64,000 bases of DNA. Origin: Laccaria trichodermophora (Eukaryota; Basidiomycota; Agaricomycetes; Agaricales; Hydnangiaceae). The DNA lies in assembly GCA_018417955.1 (NCBI GenBank), contig JACTVC010000010.1, forward strand, positions 570,763 through 634,762, read 5' to 3'. Made by a program: the position numbers and the translations under genes. Within the stretch, counting starts at the first letter, position 1, and every line of letters begins with the position of its first letter. Under the pieces are notes generated by a model that did not search any database, had not been told where the DNA came from, and saw only the letters and a list, made by a program, of their open reading frames with translations. Positions 16,801 to 28,000 of this stretch are shown here, one piece after another.

Positions 16801-18787
16801 GACTGAGCCAGGCGGCATACTCATTTTTCTTCCTGGTGTTAACGAAATTCGACAATGTGCCGAAGCGATCCGCAAGGTTATTGGGCAAAGAGGCGAGGTT
16901 CTACCTCTCCATGCCAATCTCTCCAATGTGGAACAGCAGCGGGTCTTTAAGAAAACTTCTTTGTGGAAGATTATTGTTGCTACCAATGTCGCCGAGGTCT
17001 GTATACAGCTATTTTCCCACTTTATCTTTTCCTAAGAGCAACCCAGACGTCAATTACTATTGATGACGTCACACATGTTATCGACGGAGGAAAGGTCAAG
17101 GAAACTCGATACGACTCGGAATCAGCCTTGTTGCGACTGGTAGAAACATGGGTCACTCGTGCCGCTGCAAGGCAGAGAAGAGGACGCGCGGGACGAACGA
17201 GACCAGGGGTGTGTTATAAGCTTTATACGAGAAGGCGTGAAGCAGCGATGGCCTCATTTCCGACTCCTGAGATCCTTCGGGTTCCTTTGGAAAGTATCTC
17301 ATTAACGGTGAAGGCGACGAGAGAAGCTGCTGATGTCAAGGTATGAATTTGACTTGAGACTATTTACTTTTACGCTCGCTCTAACTCTTACACTCATTTG
17401 AAATCAGTCTTTTTTGAGCCAAGCCATTGATCCACCCTCATTATCGGCGATGGACACAGCTTGGACAACCCTGCAAGAAATCGGGGCCGTAGATTCCGAT
17501 AACAAACTCACCGCACTTGGAAAACATATTGTGAGCAACCTTCCACCTCGTTTATTATCATTATGATTTTCTGATTATCTCAATTCGTGAAGTCGATGCT
17601 ACCACTTGACATCAGGCTTGCGAAGGTAGAGTTTAGTTTGGACAAATATTGTTGATGCTTGACCCGGCTGCAGATGTTGATATTTGGCACTATCTTTCAG
17701 TGCCTGAACCCGATCCTGACTATTGCTGCATGCCTATCCTCAAAGTCAATATTTGTCGCCCCCATGGACAAAAGAGAAGAGGCAAAACAGTAAGCTCTGA
17801 AGGAATAACCTGCTTTTTCCCTTCATTCATATTTTATTAGAGCAAGGGCCCGATTTGCTTCGGGCAGAAGCGATCTCCTTACCGACTTGGAGGCATTTAG
17901 CCAGTGCGCAAAAATGCGGTCTGAGGGGAGTTCTAATCATGCAATAAAATTGTTTTGTGAAGAGGTAAATAGTAAATCAAAATACGCCGCAATTGTTTGC
18001 TAACGTTCCTAACAGAACTTCATTTCTTCGGACACTATTCGGGAAGTTACCACACTCCGACAAGATCTTTTGTCCTCGTTGGTGGAGATCGGCTTCGTAC
18101 CCAACGACTCCATTCCCACATCCCCAGAGCTCAACAAACACAGTGAAAATGTGAATCTTTTGAAAGCTGTCATTGCCGGGGGCTTGTGGCCTCGCGTCGC
18201 GCGTGTGCACCTACCAAAGTCTGCTGTCAAGTTCGACAAGGTTCAAGCAGGGGCAATTCAGAGGGAAAACACCGCGAACGAATTCAAGTTCTTTGATATC
18301 GGCACAGGCAGGGTTTTCCTTCACCCGGCGAGTATTCTCTTCAGCAACGCAGTCTGGAAATCCCCATTCGTTGCATACTTCCAAAAACATATGACTACTA
18401 AAGTCTTTTTGCGAGATGCGACTGAGGTAAACGATGTTCCATCATTTACGCCAAAGTTAACCCGGATACCAGATACCACTTTACGCTCTTCTACTATTTT
18501 GCGGCCCGTTGGCTGTTAACCACGTCGCAGGGGGTCTTACTATTGGCAGCAAAGAAAATGCTGTTAAATTGAAGGCATGGCCCCGAATTGGCATCCTGGC
18601 CAATCACCTACGGTTGGCTTCACCTCTTTTTTTCCACTTACACAATTAACGTTGATGTATTAGACGTCAACTAGATGCACAACTTCAGCGATGCATGGAA
18701 GGCGGCACAAATCTCAGTTCTGGTTCGGACAATCCAGTTGTTCATGCCATCTTGGCCCTTCTCGCGCATGATGGCCTATCTGAATGA
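13812..18787 (+). CDS. DHX57/Ucp12-like DEAH-box helicase with UBA domain
   Basis: Long multi-exon gene. It starts MPPRKGIVKSGNAGN with a basic Pro/Ser-rich head (LFPPGSKTPLSLLQE), then a conserved block (KPTALEARHWGATYALYR; WMYDADPFAAQQR), a UBA-like helical domain (LNKQLGHLGFNSRQIRDAF), an RWD-like stretch, and the helicase core. That core has a Walker A-type GETG split by an intron from CGKTTQ, TQPRRISAISVAARV, an IIVDEVHERSLDGDF box (Asp-Glu-Val-His), MSATINHETF and RQRRGRAGRTRPGVCYKLYT. It ends VVHAILALLAHDGLSE. The ATP-dependent RNA helicase activity is well supported. The cellular target is unknown: this subgroup (DHX57, DHX29, Ucp12) is linked to translation and RNA surveillance. Confidence 0.88.
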
Positions 18788-18897
18788 TAAGGAATCCTTT
18801 ATAATTGTGTGTATCGTGAAGACCGGTCTTTACGCACAGATACATAAGAGTCCTTGAAATCATGAACGGAGGGGTATCGTTAGATAAAGCAAGGATA

Positions 18898-19599
18898 TCA
18901 GGCGCCCAACGTTGAAAACTTCGCAATCAACTCGGCTGACTCGACAAACCGAATGCCCTTCTTCTCCATCTCATCCCACGCAATGTTGTCGTCAGAGATG
19001 CATCTGACAGCATCGCGTACTACCCAAGTGTCGAATCCAAAGGATGCTGAATCAAGTGCAGTGTACTTGACGCAATAATCACCAGCTAGACCCACGAAGA
19101 AGACATCCGTCACATTTTCCTTATGCAGAACACGAGGGAGATCGGAGTTTTGGTAATGCCATATGTCGCGAAACGCAGAGTAAGACTCTATGTTGGGATC
19201 AACTCCTTTGTGAATGATGGCGGTGAAGTTATCTGTATTCAATCCTGGCACAAAGTTTGCGCCGGCCGTACCGACAACGCAGTGAGCAGGCCATAACACC
19301 TGCTCCAGACCTTTTGTCCGAGCTTTATCAAAAGGATGGAAGATGGTAGCCTTTGTAAAAACAGGCAAGTCGTGCCTGAGTGCGAAAGAGACGTGGTTGG
19401 CTGGGTGGAAATCTTTGGTTGCGATCTTGAGTGCGAATGGAAGATCTAGGAGGCGGTTCACTGTATCGACGATTTCAGCGCCCCCGGGAACGGGAAGGCT
19501 CCCAGATACAAAGTCATTCTGCAGGTCGATGACTATGAGGGCTGTTCGATCTAAAGATTTCAACGCCATGAACGATAGATGTGGGATTGATGTTGTCAT
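18898..19599 (-). CDS. PNC1: Nicotinamidase (isochorismatase-like hydrolase)
   Basis: A single uninterrupted exon of about 233 residues, unusual among its intron-rich neighbours. The triad is visible: Asp in VIDLQNDFV, Lys in VFTKATIF, and the nucleophilic Cys in GLAGDYCVKYTALD. ATKDFHPANHVSFA carries the zinc-binding residues. Pnc1 converts nicotinamide to nicotinic acid in NAD salvage and relieves sirtuin inhibition. ATG 19599 gives MTTSIPHLSFMALK; ATG 19569 (MALKSLDRTAL) would also keep the whole domain. Its end faces the helicase gene end 110 bp away. Confidence 0.92.
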   Translation of the reverse strand: MTTSIPHLSFMALKSLDRTALIVIDLQNDFVSGSLPVPGGAEIVDTVNRLLDLPFALKIATKDFHPANHVSFALRHDLPVFTKATIFHPFDKARTKGLEQVLWPAHCVVGTAGANFVPGLNTDNFTAIIHKGVDPNIESYSAFRDIWHYQNSDLPRVLHKENVTDVFFVGLAGDYCVKYTALDSASFGFDTWVVRDAVRCISDDNIAWDEMEKKGIRFVESAELIAKFSTLGA

Positions 19600-19812
19600 G
19601 TGATTTTGCTTCAAGGTAGTTTACAAAACGTAAGTAGATAGCGAATATAAATGAGATGTGGATGTTGATGGTGTAAAAGTACATTGGGTTGTTGATGCTA
19701 TGAATGTAACAACTGTAATAAAGTAGAATAGCAATCTGAGTCCAAGTGTTAGTTAGGCCTGGGCAACCACGGCAAGGGAAACTCACAAATTAGATATAGT
19801 AACAAGGTTAAA

Positions 19813-21101
19813 TTAAGATGACGGGGGCACGGGCGATCGCGTCGCCCAACTCTCGCTTGCAGATCTGCGCTTGGAAATAACCCTCTGCACGCGAGGAAAA
19901 CGGCCGTGTGTAGAGGTAGTGGTATGACTTTGATCCCAACCACTACTCTGCTTCTCTCCAAATTCGCCGATAACAGGTGATTGTTTCGGTGTGAGACTGA
20001 CTTCGTCCTCCAACTGGGGAAGCCCTGAATAGCCGTCATCTAAAATGATAGGTGGACTTGCAAAATAAGGTGCAGCATAAGGTGAAGTACGCGGAATGGG
20101 CGTGGACGTCCGTCGTTGGGCCTTGCGCGAACGAGATCGACATGTAGACGTCGCCGTTGACGGCGGACACGTGTTCGACCTCGTTGGAGTGAAACAGCGC
20201 ACAAGAGATAGTCGAGAAGTTGACGGCGTCTGTGGTTCAGAGTCGATTGTGATCTCGGTTGGTGTTCGGCTGCGAGAGGCGGACCATGGCGCATTAAAAC
20301 CACCACTCCTTCGTTTGGCAGATTTGACAGGACCTTCGCGCTCTAGAAGATATTAAGTCATCGTTTCTTGGCTCGGTTACCACGCGACCTACCAATGTTG
20401 ACTGGGGAAGATGTCTCAACATGCTTGTTGTCGACGTGCCGCTTGGCTCTGCCAGTAAAACCAAGCTTCAGCTTCTGCAGACGACCCGACGGGAGAAGGG
20501 ATGCCATTGAAGAGTGACGAGACGAGTCGGAATCAACCACCGAGTCGTCAATACCATCGAAGCTAAGTTTGGCAACAGGAGGGGTAGCGGGAGGGGTCAA
20601 AAGGGGCGCAACAGAGGGCGGCTTTGATGCGGCGTCTGGAGGAGGTTCCTCAATAACGGCCGAGGTAGAGCTCTCCGCCGGCAGGGTGTTACGCCGTTGT
20701 TCGGCAATTGACTGGTGGTCTGCAAAATAAACGCGCTTGGGTATAACATCATCACCTCCTTCACGAGGTTCAAGTATGGGCGTAAGTGTGATTGGGGCAG
20801 ATGCACGTCGATTGTGCGGGTATTTTGGTAAATTCGATAAGTGAGGTGGTGTTCTCCGTTGACGTGGTATCGGCTTTGTCTGCATGGATTGCAGTGGTAA
20901 AAGCCATCCCACCCATATTGCAAGTAGGCTCTGGTCAAAGGCATGAGAGGATGGATAAGTTGATCACACGACCTTACTCACCAACGCGAATCCAGCTGAG
21001 CTGAGCATTCGTGCCAATACAATAACAAAGGCCGATGTGGGCGCTGTGGCGCGGTTAACGCTGGTAACGTTAGAGAATTGTGTGAATGGCGTCCGGGGCA
21101 T
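19813..21101 (-). CDS. Membrane-anchored disordered protein with PYxAPYF motif (copy A)
   Basis: Three exons. Exon 1 (MPRTPFTQFSNVTSVNR start) joins phase 0 to SLLAIWVGWLLPLQSM, building a hydrophobic N-terminal segment from about TSAFVIVLARML to WLLPLQ. A basic patch (PRQRRTPPHL) and a long Ser/Pro/Arg-rich region follow. The intron with donor GTAGGT joins SPVNI to EREGPVKSAKRR. Near the C-terminus is TSPYAAPYFASPPIILDD. I do not recognise a known domain. The layout and the APYF motif recur in the gene at 39320-40221. Probably a tail-out signal-anchor protein with a cytosolic disordered part; function unknown. Confidence 0.7.
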
Positions 21102-21297
21102 TAGGAAGGAAAAAGAAAGGCAAGCGAGGTAATAAGAACAAAGGGCCGGGTACTCAGCGCCATTCACGGGGCATCCGGTGGGCATCCGTGTCAGCCCCTG
21201 CTCATAAGTAACATCGCGAGATTAAAAATATTCAAGTCATCCCACTTTTCAATTTATTTGACGTAAGATCAGTCACACCTCGTGATTTGTCACTACA

Positions 21298-21325
21298 ACG
21301 CGTCAGCTCATTTATTTCACACGTG
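21298..21325. promoter_or_regulatory. MCB box (ACGCGT) and CACGTG upstream of exonuclease V
   Basis: ACGCGT at 21298-21303 is 71-76 bp before the exonuclease V ATG, and CACGTG at 21320-21325 is about 50 bp before it. ACGCGT is the MBF element of S-phase genes in yeasts, which fits a DNA repair nuclease. The gap (21102-21373) also serves the divergent membrane-protein gene. Function inferred. Confidence 0.4.
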
Positions 21326-21373
21326 ATATCCTGACCGAGGTTTCGCTTCCTCGGCTGCTCACTCATCTAATCC

Positions 21374-23426
21374 ATGTCAGACTGCAGTTCAGATGACTTT
21401 TCCATATTCGATTTCTCAGCCTTCACCGAGGATGACTTTGCTCGGCTTGATTCAATTCAAAACAACATCAGTTCTCCGAGGAAGATGGAAAAGGAGGATT
21501 CCTTCCAAATCGACACGTCAGCCATCCTAAACTTGGAAAGTCTGACTGAAGAAGACTTTGCCAAACTAGACACTATGATAGCTCAGGGAGATCCCAGCAT
21601 CGCAATCGAGTTGGAAGAGCCTCCTCTTGAGAAAGAGAAAGAGGAGAAGACACCCATTCAACAGTTCAGACACAACGGAATCTTGTCTGTATCCGACTTG
21701 GTCTCTCCTTTTTGGTAGGCCGATTAATGAATGATGTACGTGACGTGAAACTCTGACTTAACAAGGTGTGAGGTTCAATTCGACTATGGACTACGACAGA
21801 GACGATCACGGCCAATTGAAAAGCGACCAAAATCCTTCGTTTCTTCCAAAGGGAAAAAAATATCTGTTGCAAAGTCTGTCGCCACTAAAAATGATGTGAG
21901 GACGAAGCAGGGCAAGGTGAAGTTGACCATCATCGATGACAAAAGTGCTTTCTGAGACTAAAACATCTGATTCCAGGCCGTCCATAAAGAGTTGGAACGT
22001 GAAATTCGTCAGGAGGAGTTGAAGGTAGAGATTCGCAGTGAAGAAGAACGTTGGGCCATTCGGTTCGTATCATCCTGCTTGCGATTTGGCTCGCTAACCC
22101 CCGTTTTGCTAGCATGGTTAACATCATTGTGAGCCTGAAAACTATCATCGAAGAGGGTTTTACGGTAACAGGTGTTCCATCGTCCGTTTCTTGCCGAGTT
22201 CGACCGTTTCTTTCTCATAGCGCGAGATGCCAGTTTTTGGTGTTATTAATGACAAAGTTATTGTTGGCATAGTGGTTCGTCGTTATTTAAGATAATGACC
22301 AAGCCGGGCATTAACTAACCGCAACAGGATGAAGTTTACAAGCCTCCACTGACTACAAAAGCTACTCCGGGAAATCATGTGTCAGCTATCTACAAGAATG
22401 AATCATCCTCCATCACTCCGCCACCATTGACTCATTCTCACTTACCATCTTCCAATGCTCAATTGCACACACTGCGTATCATAGACACCAAAACCAGGCT
22501 CAATGAATCTCTTCCCAGAGATGAAGACACACTTTCGTCACGCTTGCAAGTGATGTTATACCACCGGCTTCTATCTGATCTTGTAACATTAAACCCACCT
22601 TACGATTTCCCTGCATTATGGAAGAAGTTGGGGTTGAGGTCTGCCCAAAACTTCTCCACAGCTTTTCTAGTGGAAGCAAAACTCATTTCACATTCAGACG
22701 ATTTTCAAGTTGTATGTCTCGATGACTTGGCGACATCCTGGCATAACTTGGTTGCATCTTCAAATATCTCTTCTGTGGATCCTACATCAGAACTCGTCTA
22801 TCGACTTCAACCTGAGTCTGGAAAAGGAAAGGGCAAGATGAGAACGCCTGCCGTATCACAAACCAAGATATCTGACGGTTACGATAACAATGCTGCAAAG
22901 GCGGACAACACCTCAGGGAACGCAAGTACAAGTGCACTGGCAGATGATCCGGGTGACCTCGCGCTCCAATGGGCGATCCAACAATGTTTCGATCGCAGCG
23001 ACACTTCGGATAGCCGGATTGGAGAAAAATCGAATGGTCAGCTCTGTCTTTGTCAACTGGGATGACAATGAACTTACAATCCACGCTCAGTTCACCTCCA
23101 CGAATTAAAGAACGAAATCGACCAGTTCAAGATTATCGGGAGGAAGAAAGTTTCCTATGATGGTTCTTTCTTGGACAACCATATCACTGACATCTTCCGA
23201 TGGTGGTCTGGTCTTCGAAAACCTCGAGGAGTGCCAATCGAGCTGGTTCGGCGATGCTAGTAAGTTTAGCGAATTCAAGAGTTGTTCGTCGTAATGATGC
23301 ATTTGCAGCACGTGTGAATACTGCACGGACTGTGAATGGCGGGAAGAGAAAGCAAAGGAAAGTGGAGTTGGAGTTCAATCAGGTGGCGAGACTTCTCCAA
23401 TAAACTGTAAAGAATCAAGTTCATGA
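21374..23426 (+). CDS. EXO5: Exonuclease V (Fe-S RecB-family nuclease)
   Basis: Multi-exon gene. After an acidic N-terminus (EDDFARLDSIQNN; EEDFAKLDTMIAQ) the conserved block SVSDLVSPFWCEVQFDYGLR carries the first Fe-S cysteine. RecB-type metal ligands follow: Asp in GIVDEV and the Asp-x-Lys of RIIDTKTRLNE. The last cysteines lie in RCYTCEYCTDCEWREEKAKE, across the final intron (donor after CGATGCTA, acceptor TTTGCAG). This family degrades single-stranded DNA from the ends, in mitochondria in budding yeast (Dem1) and in the nucleus elsewhere. The protein stops soon after the cluster, as is usual. No obvious presequence. Several internal borders are approximate. Confidence 0.88.
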
Positions 23427-23960
23427 TCAGTCTGGGTTTTGTTTCGATGCCATTGAAGGTTTTTCAGATTTTTGGATACACAGAAAACTTGGTTGGTTGA
23501 GACCCTTGTCGACAGGCGTCGGGATGTTGCAATGCGGTTAATCCCCATGGGAACGATGACTGATTCTGTCTTCGGAAGTTATTCAACAGACGGGTCAATT
23601 ATCACTTACGGTCCTCCAGACTCGTTACATTTTTTGGTGGGTGAAGAGCGGATTGTTAGGATCCTCGCGAAGTACGCGTTTGATGTGCTCAGCTATACGT
23701 TCATCCCGTGTTGTTCGCCCCAGTGGCCTCCTTGGCGGGGGTGAGTTTCTGTTGCTCAGTCGGCCGATCGCAACAGTGGAGTGTGGTGTGCTCTATAGTA
23801 CAGTTGTATTTAGACGCTAAAGTTTTGTATCGGGAACCAGTTGTTCCTCATTCAGAATATATAATTCTCTCTCTCTCGACACTCAACACGCCCAAACTTT
23901 GCTGGTCAAACATCATCTCCCCTAGTTCATGTCCACCCCATAACATTCCTCATCAACTCG
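23427..23960. other. Gap between EXO5 and the Ctr-like gene
   Basis: A 90-codon open frame with a TTG start (23472-23744) has no recognisable family and I do not call it a gene. AGAATATATAATTC near 23855 is a likely TATA region for the copper transporter gene, about 100 bp before its ATG. Nothing else seen. Confidence 0.4.
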
Positions 23961-24543
23961 ATGGACAACTGGCAGTCACTTCAACTTCACTGGACGTTCC
24001 GTGGACAACATGTTTTATTCTCGTCAATCGCCCTACATTCGTTTTCAAGTTTTTCAACCGCAGCGCTGGTGGTGTCTATAATCTGCCTTCTTGAACGGTG
24101 AGTGGGCCACCACCTCCGTGATTTCTCTGACCACCGCTTCTAGGTTCCTTTCGTTCTCTCTCGATAAACGGCTAGGCCCTGGCATTCTCAAGCGGTCCCG
24201 GTGGCTTAGCGCCCTCTGGAGAACTGCCATATATTGGATAGCGACATTTCTACGACTGTGAGGCATCAATAGATGGTACCCGTTTTTGACTTCGCCCATG
24301 ACCGTTCGTTATAGGCTGTATATGCTCGCCGCAATGACATTTCACCTAGGGTAAGCCAGCTTCAATACAACTTCCCCAGAACTAACTAATAATCGACGTT
24401 ATAGTATCATCCTCGTGATTGTAAGCGTTAGATCCTGCATCGGAGACGTTATATCTGACGCCGGGCAGGTTACCACACTAGCAGCCGCACAACTTGCCAT
24501 TGAGCTGCAGAACACGCCAAATACCCTTCGCTCACACGAGTAG
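23961..24543 (+). CDS. Ctr-family copper transporter-like membrane protein
   Basis: Five exons (23961-24097, 24144-24257, 24315-24350, 24405-24420, 24469-24543) give exactly 125 residues. It starts MDNWQSLQLHWTFRGQHVLF and has three hydrophobic segments (around FSTAALVVSIICLL, RTAIYWIATFLRLLYML and GIILVIVTTLAAAQLAI). LYMLAAMTFHLGII contains the MxxxM copper-selectivity motif of the second helix and the typical AMTFHxG turn of fungal Ctr proteins. The Met-rich N-terminal copper-binding clusters of plasma-membrane Ctr1 and the GxxxG of helix 3 are not evident, so a vacuolar Ctr2-like or specialised role is possible. The fourth exon is only 16 nt. Confidence 0.75.
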
Positions 24544-24608
24544 GCAACTTTCTCTCAATTTCTCTCAATTTCGGACCGCTGAAACCGAGTTGCAGCGTTT
24601 CCGACGTC

Positions 24609-24935
24609 ATGTCCCAACCTCTTCTCCAAGAACATCCATATCCTCTAAAGTCCGTAAGAACGCGCCAAAATTCCAGGTCGAAACCAAAACCGGACGATAT
24701 TTTTATACACCCTGCACAATCCAATCTCGCTCGTGCTGATGCTGCCGCGCTGGAACTTGGCATCGCTGTCGGCACAGAAAGAGTCCACGCTAACATCTAT
24801 GAACGCGAGGAAGCTGCCTGGGAGGTCGGTCAAGGAAAGGACATGGCGAGGGAGCTGTTGTTGGGACAGAAGAGGAAGAATCAGCCGTCTTTCGAAGTCG
24901 GCAGTGATTCTGATCTGGAATCTCCTAGCGAGTAA
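24609..24935 (+). CDS. Uncharacterised 108-residue protein
   Basis: One intact frame from ATG (MSQPLLQEHPYPLKSVR) to TAA. The centre, ARADAAALELGIAVGTERVH and IYEREEAAWEVGQGKDMARE, is helical, charged and looks constrained; the tail (FEVGSDSDLESPSE) is acidic. I do not recognise the family. It lies 66 bp after the Ctr-like gene on the same strand and converges with the kinase gene ending at 25036. Confidence 0.6.
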   Translation: MSQPLLQEHPYPLKSVRTRQNSRSKPKPDDIFIHPAQSNLARADAAALELGIAVGTERVHANIYEREEAAWEVGQGKDMARELLLGQKRKNQPSFEVGSDSDLESPSE

Positions 24936-25035
24936 GTACAAAATAGTCCCTTTGCGGTATCATACAGATGTATGTTAGATTTGTACCATATCCATAATCA
25001 ACCTAGATGTAGACTGCACTCAAGAAAGGTATATA

Positions 25036-28000
25036 CTAGGCTCTGTCTGTTCCTCCCTGAACAGTACCAGCCCGTTTTGGGATTGAGGCGGGTGCTTTGT
25101 TCCCGATGGTTGGCCGTGTGGCATTTACTTCCGCCGTCTTTCGCTGCCATTGGTCAATGAGCTTCCCCACTCCTTGATAAGGACGGTCGGGGGAAGGAGA
25201 CCGCCCTTGTTCCGTGCTTCCCCGGCGGTCCTCTAAAAAAACCTCCTTGCGCCCTGTGGAAGAAGCCAATGCGAGTGATTCTGATTTGAACGATGGCCGA
25301 CGCAGCGTAGATTTCTCGTGTTCTTGCTTTGATTCTGGCTTTTCAACAAGATGGATGTTGCGAGACTTCACTGGGCTTCGAGGGATGGCCAAGGACTGCC
25401 GCAGAGGCAGACTGGACGTTGAACGATTCTTGACGGGATCGCCTGGTCCATGATTCTCGCTAGAGTCAAAACGCGGGCTTTCAATGAGTTGAGTTGTTTT
25501 GATGTTTGGTAATTTGTGGGAGACAGGAGAAGGAGGGCGTGGAGCCGATGCCCTTCCACCAATAGCCTCATAACGCTGCACCCTATCTGATATAGAAGTT
25601 CGTCGGACATTTAACCTCGGCCGTGGTTCTTCCGGGGATGATGCACCGTCCGTAGATTTGGATGGAAAAATAAACATAGACTGAGGGCGCTTGGAACCAG
25701 AAGGTGTGGCCGCATCCCCGGGAGTTGGTTGACGGACTGGCCCATTTTTCATGGAGGGTTGTCGGGTAGATGTGGGGCTGGGACTGGGTCGAGAGGGCGA
25801 TAGCCTCTCAGGTGATGGAGATGATCTGGTGTTAGTCAGGAGCTGTGTAGGAGGAGAGAGCAGCGTCGACGGCCGAGTCTTTGCGGGACGATAGTCGCTC
25901 GGAAGCGTGCTTTGAGGTGATACCTTTACCTGCGCCTTTTCCCTGGCGTTAACACCCCCACCCCATAAATCAACGAGGTCATGGACGGAACTCTGTCTAC
26001 CTTTTCTCCGCGTTCGATTGCTACGAGCTGTGTTCCCGGCAGCAGACATTAATCTACTTGGTTCTTCAGGTCCCTCGTCAGCACTTGAGGAAGACTCCGG
26101 GTCTTTCTCTTTCAAAGCTGGAGTTGCAACCGGACTCCGACTCTGGTTAGACGTTACCTCTTGAGGGTAGCTTGTGTCTATGAGAGGAAATGATTTTGTA
26201 AAGCGTGAAATAGTGGGAGATACTTGAGGTGCAACAGGTTCTGGAGCAGCAGGGGCAGATGTAGTATCATGTTGCGCTACAGCCGGATCCTGGATGTTCA
26301 AATCGCTTCGCTCAATCAAAGAAGCTCGCTTGCTGGGGGAGTCGCGCAGCACTGGGATTGCAACAGTTTTTTGCTCTGCAGTTTGAACGGTATAATTTTG
26401 CTGCTCGTCATCGTCTCCCGTGAGCCAGTCGCGCGGTAATGCAGGAACAGGTATGCGACGGGATGCATGGGTCATATCGCTCGACGATGTGGGGACTTTC
26501 GCGGCCTTCGAGGACTCTGCAGAGTTGTTCGTTTCGAATGGTTGCTTTATTGACACGGAACTACGATGTTTTCGTTGTAGAACAGGTCTCGACATTTCAG
26601 AACGTGCTTGCAAATCTTCTGTCTTGATTTCCGGCTCCTTTTCTTTAGGCCTTCGATCAATGACATCGCTGTCTTTCCTCCGTCCTCCCTCTACGTCTCG
26701 CATAGCAACGCCTGTAACCTGCTCTGAACGTACCCCATCACGCCCATACGGTAACGTCGGAATTCCTAACTGCTCGGTATTTACATTGATATTCTTCCTT
26801 TCAGCGGGACGCGGTGGAAGCTGCGGCGGTTTATCATTAGGTCGAACCACTAAATGATGCGTGGCATATCTGCTGTCTGCGCTGCGCGCTGCTGCTGGAT
26901 ACATTGAGTTAGGTGAAAACTGCGCGTCCAACTCTTCGAGGGACGGGAATCGACTCTCGGTTGGAAGACCGTCTGGACGAGACGCGGTAGGCGTATTAGG
27001 ACCAGAGGATGGAAATGAAGCGTTGCGCCAGGATGAACTAGAATTTGAGGCGATAGATGGGGCGGGTGATGAAGTTCGCTGTTGCGGGGGTTGTGGGGTG
27101 AGATAAGATGGGCGAGGAGAAGCAGAAGGGCGTATGGAGTTGATACTTTGCTTTTCGTCGTTTCGGTTGTAACTTTGAGGTGTTACCATGTTTGTACTCA
27201 TAATGGCCAATCCAGTGCGTAACTTCCTAGCTTCGCCCAAAGTAGGGGCAGGTTTTTCAGAGGCTACTGAGAGACCTAATCCGTCGAATGCGTCCTTTTC
27301 ACGATCTCGACGGATTATATCATTTCCGGTGTGCGCTACGTGACGAATGGGAGCGGCCTGGCTTCTCAACTGGTTTACGGAAGAGGGTGAAGGTACCGGG
27401 CTGACCTTTGAAGGAGGCGGAAGGACGATATTGGGATCAGAAGAACGCCAAAGCTTCTCGGCGAAGTCATCGCCAAAGCCAGTTGGTTCTTTCGGTCCTT
27501 GTGCTGCCTGCTGTTGTGTACCTCCAACGTTCCAAGCGCTATCCAAGCTTCCGACTCTCCCGTTAAAATTACTACCATTTGTAACGGTCTGCCAAGCTTT
27601 ATTCTCGTCCGCCATCCAAGGTTTAGAGAGATCCAGACCTGGCTTGGGCACTACGGAGCTCTTCTTCGGACTGGATGGTCTTGAGGAAGAGTCCCGCGAT
27701 TCTGTCAAGTTGGCAGGACGTCCCCTACGCATTGGAGCAATGGCTTCAAGGACTCTCTCGCGCGCTTGAACCCCCTGACTTTTCTGTAGCAAATCGGAAT
27801 TTGAGATGAGGCTGGGGGGCGTAGCCGTTGTACGAGGACCTGTGCTGTAGGATATTACGCTATCCACGGGTTTGGGAGGAATGTGCTGCTGCGGTGGAGG
27901 TTGGGAAGTGGCTACCGTGTATTGATACCGCGATTTGGTACCCCGGAGTTGGTGCACGGTAGAAAGAAGTTCAAAAACAGTTGGTCTTTGGGAACCATGT

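Noticed and set aside
23472..23744. 90-codon open frame between EXO5 and the Ctr-like gene
   Set aside because: It starts at TTG, has no recognisable domain and sits where a promoter is expected. The shorter frame from its first ATG is about 70 codons.
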